Below the pieces are notes generated by a model, which worked only from the letters and a program-made list of their open reading frames with translations, was not told the DNA's origin and ran no database searches. Of a DNA stretch of 64,000 nucleotides, positions 46,721 through 54,285 are shown piece by piece (within the stretch, counting starts at the first letter, position 1; each line of letters opens with the position of its first letter). The position numbers and the translations under genes were made by a program. This DNA is from JANOSH01 sp031415695 (GTDB lineage Bacteria; Actinomycetota; Acidimicrobiia; Acidimicrobiales; Ilumatobacteraceae): assembly GCA_031415695.1 (NCBI GenBank), contig JANOSH010000047.1:1-64000 (forward strand), read 5' to 3'.

Positions 46721-48621
46721 GTTACAAACCAGCCCTGCACGTCGGCTATGAGGTCGATGGTACCGCTGGCGTTGAACACGTCGATGCCTCGTTCGGCCGT
46801 GCTCTGGATGAGAATGAGGTTGGCAGTTGGGGTTGACTGCTCAACATTAAGGTTGCTGAAGCTACCCTCGCTCGGTTTGTCACCCGCTGGCAGAGCGGCT
46901 ACGTACGTGCTGTTCGATGCGTTGGCGCCCGTAAGGTTGAATGCCACGCCGGTGACGCCTGATGGCGCACCGGGCAGCTCGAGTGGCATCGATGCGCCGC
47001 TTGCGAGCTGGCCACGCGATCCGAGGCCGGTCCGGGTGTCGACGAGTCGGGTTGGCTGTATTGCCGGTTGATAGCGGCTTCCCGCATTGGGTGTCACGTA
47101 TCCGAAGAGGTCGATGATGACATTCGCCGATCCGGAGCTGTTGCGGACTCGAATTGTGCCATCGGCCGACATGGGCACGATTGCAAGGTTGGGAACAGTT
47201 GCGCCTGGTCGAAGGTTCAAGGTGCTGGTGCCAGGCCACGGTTCGCCTCCGGCGAATGCCGACAGGTAGGTGGGTTCCGTAGCGTCCGTGCCGGTGATGT
47301 TCACAATGGCGGCAGTCGCCCCTTTGAGCACCCCGCCCAATTGCAGGTCGAGCACGGTACCCGGACCCAGCTTCACGTCGGCCTCGTTGGCCATGCCTCG
47401 GCCAGTGCGCGTGTCAAGGATTCGCCGCGGCGGTACTGGCGAGTAGCCCCCGCGTAACTGGCTGCTGCCGTAGCCGACGACATCGGCAACGGTATGAACC
47501 TGACCGCTGGCATTGAAGATGCGAATCATGCCACTGGTTCCTATTCGGGCAAACACGAGGTTGGCTCGCTCGGCGCCTGCATGCACGTTGAGATTCGACA
47601 CTGCGTTGTCGGGAACCGACGCCCCGGACGGAGTAACCCGTAGGTACGTGAGGTGTGTCGGCTCGGTAGCGGTGAGGTTGAGAATCACGACATCGGCGTC
47701 GGCTGGAACCCCAGCCCGGCCGCGTACTTGAACCTCGATTGAACTATTCGAATCGATCTTGCCCGTTCGCGCGCCGAGCCCTACACGCGTGTCGACAAGT
47801 CGTTGAGGGGTGACAGTGGTGAGACCGACGGCCGGAGCGAGATCGGGAGCAACAGGTCTAGTCGGTTCGAGCAGCCAATTGTCGGGTCCCAGGACAATTC
47901 GTGGCGACAGTGCCGGGTCGAGCCACGTCATGATCTTCTTGAGCGGGTCCTCGCTCAACGAGACACACCCCGAGGTGGGTTTACCTGTGTCGACGTGCAT
48001 GAAGATAGCGCTGCCCTTGTACTCTTCGACTGGGGCGCGGTTGTAGTCAATAACGACCGCTTGGCGATAGGCCTTGACAAACCCACTGGCGGACAGCTGC
48101 TCGCCGAATGCCTCGCGCCAGAGCCCGTTGGACGGTCCTTCCTGCCACGTGTTGTACGACGGGGAGTCGGGGTCCGACACCCACCAACTATTCGGGGCGA
48201 CACTCTTCCATCCGAGCTTCATGCCCGCAGGCGGATCGACGCGACCAAAGGCCTCGGTAAGGGTATACACGCCAGCAGGGGTTGTGCCATCGCCCTCGCG
48301 GTGACTCAGCGAAAAGCCGTTGCGTCCGATGTGGCCGTTGACGGGCCCGACAACCGACTTCCACCCAACCTTGTCCCATTCGAGCGCTTCGACCGTTACA
48401 TCGGTGTAGGGGGCGCCCCAGCCCTGGCTGCGCACAACAACTACCTGTTGCGAGTTCTGCACGTCGACGGTGCCAGGATTGAACACCGCCGCAGCTTGAC
48501 GTACGGAACTGCTAGCCCCCGCCTGGACGGCAAAGGTTCCGGCCAACACAACAGCCATGGCGAAGAGTCCGCGTCGCTGCCATTTGGTTGTAATGATTTT
48601 GGGCTTCTTGGCGGCTGCCAT
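46717..48621 (-). CDS. Secreted L,D-transpeptidase (YkuD family) with three LDTR repeats
   Basis: This is a 634-residue exported protein. Residues 1-38 form a membrane anchor or signal sequence with a Lys/Arg-rich start. A YkuD-like catalytic domain covers about 55-250, with the active-site segment MHVDTGKPTSGCVSL (His209, Cys219). The usual motif is H-x(14-17)-S-H/x-G-C-[IV]-R; here Arg is replaced by Ser and the spacing is short. Three repeats of about 120 residues follow near 268, 390 and 515 (PQRLVDTR, PRRILDTR, PTRLVDTR). They match those in the protein at 30520. L,D-transpeptidation of peptidoglycan is the likely role. ATG 48621 was chosen; the frame upstream antisenses the tRNA. Confidence 0.86.
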   Translation of the reverse strand: MAAAKKPKIITTKWQRRGLFAMAVVLAGTFAVQAGASSSVRQAAAVFNPGTVDVQNSQQVVVVRSQGWGAPYTDVTVEALEWDKVGWKSVVGPVNGHIGRNGFSLSHREGDGTTPAGVYTLTEAFGRVDPPAGMKLGWKSVAPNSWWVSDPDSPSYNTWQEGPSNGLWREAFGEQLSASGFVKAYRQAVVIDYNRAPVEEYKGSAIFMHVDTGKPTSGCVSLSEDPLKKIMTWLDPALSPRIVLGPDNWLLEPTRPVAPDLAPAVGLTTVTPQRLVDTRVGLGARTGKIDSNSSIEVQVRGRAGVPADADVVILNLTATEPTHLTYLRVTPSGASVPDNAVSNLNVHAGAERANLVFARIGTSGMIRIFNASGQVHTVADVVGYGSSQLRGGYSPVPPRRILDTRTGRGMANEADVKLGPGTVLDLQLGGVLKGATAAIVNITGTDATEPTYLSAFAGGEPWPGTSTLNLRPGATVPNLAIVPMSADGTIRVRNSSGSANVIIDLFGYVTPNAGSRYQPAIQPTRLVDTRTGLGSRGQLASGASMPLELPGAPSGVTGVAFNLTGANASNSTYVAALPAGDKPSEGSFSNLNVEQSTPTANLILIQSTAERGIDVFNASGTIDLIADVQGWFVT

Positions 48622-48627
48622 AGTCGT

Positions 48628-48633
48628 ACGGTA
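48628..48633 (-). promoter_or_regulatory. Putative -10 box (TACCGT) for the leaderless L,D-transpeptidase gene
   Basis: TACCGT on the minus strand ends 6 nt before ATG 48621. No Shine-Dalgarno sequence is present. Confidence 0.5.
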
Positions 48634-48690
48634 GTCGCACAGTGAACTCCGGGCCAGGGCAGGGGTATTGGTCCTACGATATAGGAACTC

Positions 48691-48764
48691 GCTTCCGTAG
48701 CTCAGCTGGATAGAGCAGGGAACTTCTAATTCCAAGGCCGCAGGTTCGAATCCTGCCGGGAGCG
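48691..48764 (+). tRNA. tRNA-Arg (anticodon TCT)
   Basis: A 74-nt cloverleaf is readable by eye. Acceptor GCTTCCG pairs with CGGGAGC (one G-U), the D arm is GCTC/GAGC, the anticodon loop is CTTCTAA with anticodon TCT, and the T arm is GCAGG-TTCGAAT-CCTGC. The anticodon stem has one G-A mismatch at its outer pair (27-43). CCA is not encoded (CTTT follows). It reads AGA codons and stands alone, between divergently transcribed protein genes. Confidence 0.95.
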
Positions 48765-48816
48765 CTTTATGCAGCGTGCACCTCGACCGGTGCACTGCAT
48801 GGCCCGGATAGGGCGA

Positions 48817-48822
48817 TACCGT
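48817..48822 (+). promoter_or_regulatory. Putative -10 box (TACCGT) for the leaderless oxidoreductase operon
   Basis: TACCGT ends 6 nt before ATG 48829. It supports that ATG over the upstream in-frame starts. Confidence 0.5.
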
Positions 48823-48828
48823 AGTGAT

Positions 48829-51800
48829 ATGTCAACGCTCGAGAGTTCCGGTAGGGGTTTCGATCTTCAGCAGCGGTACACGGCCGAGGACGGCGAACTC
48901 TTGTCGACCGGTGTCCAGGCCCTAGTTCGCTTGCCGATGGACGTCATGCGAGACGACCGTCGTGCCGGTCATTCTACGGCGGCCTTCATCTCCGGCTACC
49001 AAGGCTCGCCACTCGGCGGTTACGACCGCGAACTGATGAGTCAACGAGCGCTCCTCGATGCTCTCAACATCGTCCATGTTCCGGGTGTAAACGAGGAGTT
49101 GGCGGCCACGTCGGTCATGGGTAGCCAGATGGCTATGACGTATCCGCGACCCAAGTACGACGGCGTTACGGGCATCTGGTATGGAAAAGCCCCGGGTCTC
49201 GATCGTGCCGGCGATGCTATTCGACACGGGAACTTTGCCGGCACGTCGCGACTTGGGGGAGTACTTGCTCTCGTCGGCGATGATTCGGCCGCGAAGTCGT
49301 CGACGCTGCCGTCACGTTCTGACCCTGCGCTTGCTGCGCTGTATATGCCGGTCCTATTTCCGGGCACAATTCAAGAGGTACTCGATTTTGGTCGGCACGG
49401 AATTGCGATGTCACGAGCGAGCGGGTTGTGGGTGGCGATGAAGATCACGACACCGGTTGCCGATGGTTCACAGACCTTGACCGTTCATGCCGACGGCTTT
49501 CGTCCGGTGGTTCCTTCCTTCGAACTCCAGGGCGTGGTGTGGAAGCCAACCCTGTCAGGCAATATCGTTACGCCGTACTCCAGTGTCCTCGAAGTGGAAC
49601 TGCTTGGGCCTCGCACCGAAATGGCGCGACGGTACGTCGAGGCCAACGGGTTGAACCGCTTGGTTACGAGACCGGCCGATGCCTGGCTCGGTATCATCGC
49701 TGGCGGTTACGACTGCGAGCAGGTGCTGGAGGCATGCAGTGTGCTTGGTCTACCTCTCGAACGGCTGGCCGAGCTTGGTGTGCGAATTCTGCGCTTGGGA
49801 GCCCTCAACCCGCTCGATGGAGCAGCTGTTCGTGAGTTGGCCCGTGGCACGGCAACGGTGCTGGTCGTCGAAGACAAGATCGACTTCCTCGAGACCCGTG
49901 TTCGTTCGGCGCTGTATGGCACGGCGAATGCGCCTGCAATCATCGGACGAAAGAACCACATGGGCGATGCGCTCATCAACTCGTTCGGTGCGCTAACCAT
50001 CGAGAACCTGACCGACGCTTTGCGTCACGTCCTGACCTTGCGTATTCCGGCCGAACAGCTTCGCCCCGCGAAAGTGTCTCAGCCGTTCCGGTTGACGCTG
50101 GCGGCCGAGGCCACGCGCACGCCGTTCTTTTGCTCGGGATGTCCACACAACACAGGGCTACAGGTGCCAGCAGGGTCGCTGGTCGGGTCCGGCATTGGTT
50201 GTCATGGAATGGTAGCAATCGTGCCTCGTGAGGCCACGGGTGAAATGTTGGGCCTCACGCAGATGGGCGGCGAGGGTGCGCAGTGGATCGGCGCATCGCC
50301 GTTTGTCGAGAACCGGCACATCTTTCAAAACATCGGTGACGGAACGTTCTTTCACAGCGGCCAACTTGCGGTGCAAGCCGCTGTCAGCGCCGGCACCACA
50401 GTCACGTACAAGATCCTGTACAACGCCGCAGTCGCTATGACTGGGGGACAGGATGCTGCTGGTCAACGATCCGTACCCGATGTTGCTCGCAAGCTACTGG
50501 CCGATGGGGTCAAAGAGGTAGTGATCACTACCGATGACCCGGGTAAGTATCGAAATATCCAGCTTCCCGACGGGGCCACGGTTCATCATCGAGACAAGAT
50601 CATCGAGGTACAAGAGCGGCTCAGCAGGCTCGATGGGGTCACGGTCCTGATTCACGATCAGCAGTGTGCGGCCGAGAAGCGTCGCGACCGCAAACGCGGA
50701 CTTCTGCCTCAATCGGGGTTCCGCGTCGTGATCGACGAGCGAGTGTGTGAAGGCTGCGGTGACTGCGGCGTGCAGTCGAACTGTCTCAGTTTGCATAGCG
50801 CCGAAACCGAGTTCGGCCGCAAGACGGTCATTGATCAAGCGAGCTGCAATGTCGATGCCAGTTGTCTGCGGGGCGATTGCCCGGCGTTTGTGACGGTGAA
50901 GCCGGGTGCCAAGGCGACATCCCATGCGGTGTGGTCGGGCAAGGAGCCGGGCGAACCTCGCCACATTCGATCCGACATGACAATTCGAATGCCTGGCATT
51001 GGTGGAACCGGCGTGGTTACCGTGAGCCAGGTGTTGGTTGCGGCGGCACAGATCGCCGGACGACCAAGCCACGCTGTTGATCAGACCGGCCTGTCGCAAA
51101 AGGCTGGGCCGGTAGTGTCGACCGTAACGATTGGCGAGCCGCAGGCTGGCCGTATCGACGTATTGCTGGCATTCGACCTGCTGGCGGCGGCAACTTCGTC
51201 CAATCTCTCTGGGCTCGACAGCACCGACAGCGTGGCGTTTATGTCATCAAGCGTCTCTCCGACCGGCCGCATGATCGGTAAAGTCGACTCGGCTCGGGTC
51301 GACATAGCCCCACTTCTGGCCGCTATTGACGAGCGGACCCAGCCGCTGTTGAACCGGCACGTCGATGCGTCGGCCATGGTGACCACGTTGATGGGTAACG
51401 CCGTGACCGCCAATGTGTTCCTGTTGGGGGTGGCCTTTCAGGCTGGCTGCATTCCGCTTTCGTCGGGCGACATCACTGAAGCGGTCCGACTGAATGGCAC
51501 TGCGGTCGAGGCGAATCTCGCCTCGTTCCAGTGGGGAAGGCGTTGGTTCGATCAGCCCGCCGCTGTCGAAACGATGGTCGCGGCCACGCCAGAGTACGAC
51601 GTCTCCCCCTATTTGGTGTCGGCAGCCGACGTTGCCGACGGCACCCTGCGACATCTCATTGAGCGGCGAGCAGGCGATCTTGTCGGATATCAAAATCGGG
51701 CATATGCCGACCGGTATGTTGGCGTTGTGCTCGACGCGCATCGTGCGGAAACGTCTGCGAGCGGCGACGGTTCGTTCACTCACACGGTCGCCAAGCAGTT

Positions 51801-52239
51801 GCACCACGTCATGGCCTACAAGGACGAGTACGAGGTGGCACGACTGCTGCTGCAGGGTCGGCGTCGAGTGGCACAGCCCTTCGGCGACGGATCCCGCGTT
51901 ACCTGGAACCTGCATCCCCCCATGTTGCGCGCGCTCGGCATGGGTTCGAAACTGAAGTTGGGGGGCTGGACCGCACCGGGGTTCAAGTTGCTCAGCCTGC
52001 TGAAAGTGGTGCGCAGTACGCCGCTCGATGTGGCAGGGTACACTGCAGTTCGACGAGCCGAACGGGCTCTTGTCGCCGAGTATGTGTCGCTGGTCGAGGC
52101 TACGACATCGTTACTCACAACCGATGCCGCCGAGGCGACCAGGATTGTTGGCTTGGTCGATCAGGTCCGTGGCTACGAGGGTGTGAAACTCGCCAACCTT
52201 GCCCGCTATCACGCTGAAGTCGAGGCCTTGCGGTACTGA
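48829..52239 (+). CDS. Indolepyruvate ferredoxin oxidoreductase-type 2-oxoacid oxidoreductase, fused subunits
   Basis: This 1136-residue single chain contains every unit of a 2-oxoacid:acceptor oxidoreductase. The N-terminal pyrimidine-binding domain has FISGYQGSPLGGYDREL near 43. The TPP domain has GSGIGCHGMVAIVPREATGE near 455. A [4Fe-4S] segment CEGCGDCGVQSNC (Cys640, 643, 646, 652) is followed by CNVDASCLRGDC. The C-terminal gamma-type domain has MPGIGGTGVVTVSQVLV near 723. The IorA-IorB fusion is known in aerobic bacteria, where it degrades aryl pyruvates or branched-chain oxoacids. The exact 2-oxoacid is not readable. It shares a stop/start with homospermidine synthase (TGATG). Confidence 0.9.
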   Translation: MSTLESSGRGFDLQQRYTAEDGELLSTGVQALVRLPMDVMRDDRRAGHSTAAFISGYQGSPLGGYDRELMSQRALLDALNIVHVPGVNEELAATSVMGSQMAMTYPRPKYDGVTGIWYGKAPGLDRAGDAIRHGNFAGTSRLGGVLALVGDDSAAKSSTLPSRSDPALAALYMPVLFPGTIQEVLDFGRHGIAMSRASGLWVAMKITTPVADGSQTLTVHADGFRPVVPSFELQGVVWKPTLSGNIVTPYSSVLEVELLGPRTEMARRYVEANGLNRLVTRPADAWLGIIAGGYDCEQVLEACSVLGLPLERLAELGVRILRLGALNPLDGAAVRELARGTATVLVVEDKIDFLETRVRSALYGTANAPAIIGRKNHMGDALINSFGALTIENLTDALRHVLTLRIPAEQLRPAKVSQPFRLTLAAEATRTPFFCSGCPHNTGLQVPAGSLVGSGIGCHGMVAIVPREATGEMLGLTQMGGEGAQWIGASPFVENRHIFQNIGDGTFFHSGQLAVQAAVSAGTTVTYKILYNAAVAMTGGQDAAGQRSVPDVARKLLADGVKEVVITTDDPGKYRNIQLPDGATVHHRDKIIEVQERLSRLDGVTVLIHDQQCAAEKRRDRKRGLLPQSGFRVVIDERVCEGCGDCGVQSNCLSLHSAETEFGRKTVIDQASCNVDASCLRGDCPAFVTVKPGAKATSHAVWSGKEPGEPRHIRSDMTIRMPGIGGTGVVTVSQVLVAAAQIAGRPSHAVDQTGLSQKAGPVVSTVTIGEPQAGRIDVLLAFDLLAAATSSNLSGLDSTDSVAFMSSSVSPTGRMIGKVDSARVDIAPLLAAIDERTQPLLNRHVDASAMVTTLMGNAVTANVFLLGVAFQAGCIPLSSGDITEAVRLNGTAVEANLASFQWGRRWFDQPAAVETMVAATPEYDVSPYLVSAADVADGTLRHLIERRAGDLVGYQNRAYADRYVGVVLDAHRAETSASGDGSFTHTVAKQLHHVMAYKDEYEVARLLLQGRRRVAQPFGDGSRVTWNLHPPMLRALGMGSKLKLGGWTAPGFKLLSLLKVVRSTPLDVAGYTAVRRAERALVAEYVSLVEATTSLLTTDAAEATRIVGLVDQVRGYEGVKLANLARYHAEVEALRY

Positions 52240-53699
52240 TGGCCCATGTCTCGTTTTTCGGGCAGATCCTGTTCCTCGGGTGTGGTTCGGTTGCCCAGTG
52301 TTCGCTACCCCTCTTTCTGCGTGAGATTGGGCTGAAGCCGACCCAGATCTCGATCTTGGATATGGCCGACAACCGGGCTCGTGTTGCCGGCGAGCTTGCG
52401 CTCGGCGTGAAGTACGACATCGGCCGCATAACGCCCGACAACCTCGACGCAATGTTGACTGCCCGCCTCGGCCCAGGTGACATCTTGATCGACCTTGCGT
52501 GGAACATCGACTGCGAGACAGTTCTGCAGTGGTGTCGCGATCATGGCGTTCGCTACCTGAATACCTCGGTCGAAGTGTGGGATCCCTACGAGGACTCGGC
52601 CTTAGTTCATCCGCTCGACCGCACGTTGTATGTACGTCATATGTCGATGCGCCGCATGATCAAAGCGTGGGGTGACAACTCGGGCCCGACCGCAGTTGTC
52701 GAGCACGGGGCTAACCCGGGATTGGCGTCGCATTGGACCAAGAAGGCACTGGTCGATTTGGGTACGGCAGCGTTGCGTGACCGAAAGATCGAGGCCACGC
52801 TGGCTGCAAGGACCGAGGTTGCCCTAGCGAAGGGTGCCTTCAACGATCTTGCCCATGCGCTTGGGGTCAAGGTGATTCACATTTCCGAGCGCGACACCCA
52901 GATAACTGACAAGCCCAAAGAACCGGGCGAGTTCGTCAATACCTGGTCGGTCGACGGTCTGTACGAGGAAGGCGTGGCGCCGGCCGAGTTGGGGTGGGGA
53001 ACACACGAGCGCATCATGCCCCCGCATGCGTTTCAACACTCGGGTGAGGGTCCCGGGAATCAGATTGCCTTGGCGCAGATGGGCGCGAAGACCTTGGTAC
53101 GCAGTCGGGTTCCCAGTGGCGAGATTGTTGGCATGGTCATTCGTCACGGCGAGTCATTCACCATCACAGATCACCTCACGGTATGGGATGGTGAAAGGGC
53201 ATTGTACCGCCCCACAGTGCATTACGCATATTGCCCGTCGGACTCCGCCATTGCATCGTTACACGAGCTCGAAATGCGTCAGTACGTCATGCAACCACGC
53301 CAGCGAATTCTGAATGACGAGATACTCCCAGGTGGGATCGACGAGCTCGGCGTGTTACTCATGGGTCACGCTTACAAGTCGTGGTGGACGGGCAGCCTGC
53401 TATCGGTCGACGAGGCCCGTACGCTGGTTCCGCACCAGAGCGCTACCACCGTGCAGGTTGCTTCGTCGGTGCTGGCTGCCACTGTTTGGATGATTCGAAA
53501 TCCGTCTAAGGGTGTTCGAGTACCCGACGATCTGCCGTATGACGAGGTGCTGGCTGTGGCCGAACCGTACCTCGGTCCGTCGTTCTCCGGGCCGATCGAC
53601 TGGGACCCGCTAACGGGTCGTTTCGACATCTTCAGCCGCTACAGTCCAACGTTACGTGACGCGTCTGATCCGTGGCAGTTCGTCAACTTCCTCGTCTAA
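52239..53699 (+). CDS. hss: Homospermidine synthase
   Basis: Hss makes sym-homospermidine from putrescine with NAD as catalytic cofactor (saccharopine-dehydrogenase-like fold). The 486 residues match this family throughout: FLGCGSVAQCSLPLFLR near 12, LIDLAWNIDCETVLQWC near 85, RYLNTSVEVWDPYEDS near 107, VVEHGANPGLASHWTKKAL near 152. VKVIHISERDTQITDKPKEP, YEEGVAPAELGWGTHERI and YAYCPSDSAIASLHELEMRQ follow later. The start ATG shares bases with the preceding stop. Why a polyamine gene is coupled to a 2-oxoacid oxidoreductase is unclear. Confidence 0.92.
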   Translation: MAHVSFFGQILFLGCGSVAQCSLPLFLREIGLKPTQISILDMADNRARVAGELALGVKYDIGRITPDNLDAMLTARLGPGDILIDLAWNIDCETVLQWCRDHGVRYLNTSVEVWDPYEDSALVHPLDRTLYVRHMSMRRMIKAWGDNSGPTAVVEHGANPGLASHWTKKALVDLGTAALRDRKIEATLAARTEVALAKGAFNDLAHALGVKVIHISERDTQITDKPKEPGEFVNTWSVDGLYEEGVAPAELGWGTHERIMPPHAFQHSGEGPGNQIALAQMGAKTLVRSRVPSGEIVGMVIRHGESFTITDHLTVWDGERALYRPTVHYAYCPSDSAIASLHELEMRQYVMQPRQRILNDEILPGGIDELGVLLMGHAYKSWWTGSLLSVDEARTLVPHQSATTVQVASSVLAATVWMIRNPSKGVRVPDDLPYDEVLAVAEPYLGPSFSGPIDWDPLTGRFDIFSRYSPTLRDASDPWQFVNFLV

Positions 53700-53745
53700 C
53701 CGCTACCATTGCAAGGCCATCTACTCGACCCGGCTGGAGACATCG

Positions 53746-54273
53746 TTGAAGTTCAAGAAGGGCGACACCGTCATTTACCCGCAACACGGAGCCTGCATTG
53801 TGCAGGGTACGTCGAAGCGGGAATACAACGGCGAAACGCTTGATTACCTCATCATGCGAACCGTCATTGGTGAAATGACCGTTTCGGTACCGTTGGCTAG
53901 TGTCGACAAGGTTGGCGTGCGCCCGCCGGTGTCGGGCGACGAGCTCGACGACCTTGTGGCAGTGCTGTCCAAGCCCGACCCTCGTGTGCCGTCGAACTGG
54001 TCTCGCCGATTCAAAAATCATCAGGAGAAGTTGAAGTCTGGCGATGTGTACCAGGTGGCCGAGGTTGTTCGTAACCTGGCTGCTCGTAACCGCGACGCCG
54101 CACTGTCGGCAGCTGAACGCACCATGTACGAGCGGGCCCGTATCAACCTGGTATCCGAAATTGCTCCGGCCCTCAAGGTCACGGCCGAGGAGGCCGAGAT
54201 CTACCTCGACGAAGCTCTGGCCCACGGCGTCCTTCGAGACCCGGTTTCGGCAGCTAAGAAGAAGACCTCCTAG
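53746..54273 (+). CDS. carD: CarD family transcriptional regulator
   Basis: CarD binds the RNA polymerase beta subunit and stabilises open promoter complexes; in mycobacteria it is essential and acts on rRNA promoters. The 175-residue product has the RNAP-interaction Tudor-like domain (FKKGDTVIYPQHGACIVQGT at the start). A helical DNA-binding half follows (SGDVYQVAEVVRNLAARN near 95, LSAAERTMYERARINLVSEI near 118). TTG 53746 with ggag 9 nt upstream fits the family N-terminus; an in-frame ATG at 53656 would overlap homospermidine synthase by 44 nt. Actinobacterial carD is often followed by ispD-ispF, which are absent here. Confidence 0.93.
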   Translation: MKFKKGDTVIYPQHGACIVQGTSKREYNGETLDYLIMRTVIGEMTVSVPLASVDKVGVRPPVSGDELDDLVAVLSKPDPRVPSNWSRRFKNHQEKLKSGDVYQVAEVVRNLAARNRDAALSAAERTMYERARINLVSEIAPALKVTAEEAEIYLDEALAHGVLRDPVSAAKKKTS

Positions 54274-54285
54274 CGGTTTCCCGTT

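Noticed and set aside
48769..48828. Upstream in-frame starts of the oxidoreductase (48769, 48799)
   Set aside because: They precede the TACCGT box and lie just after the tRNA; ATG 48829 fits the family N-terminus and the leaderless spacing.
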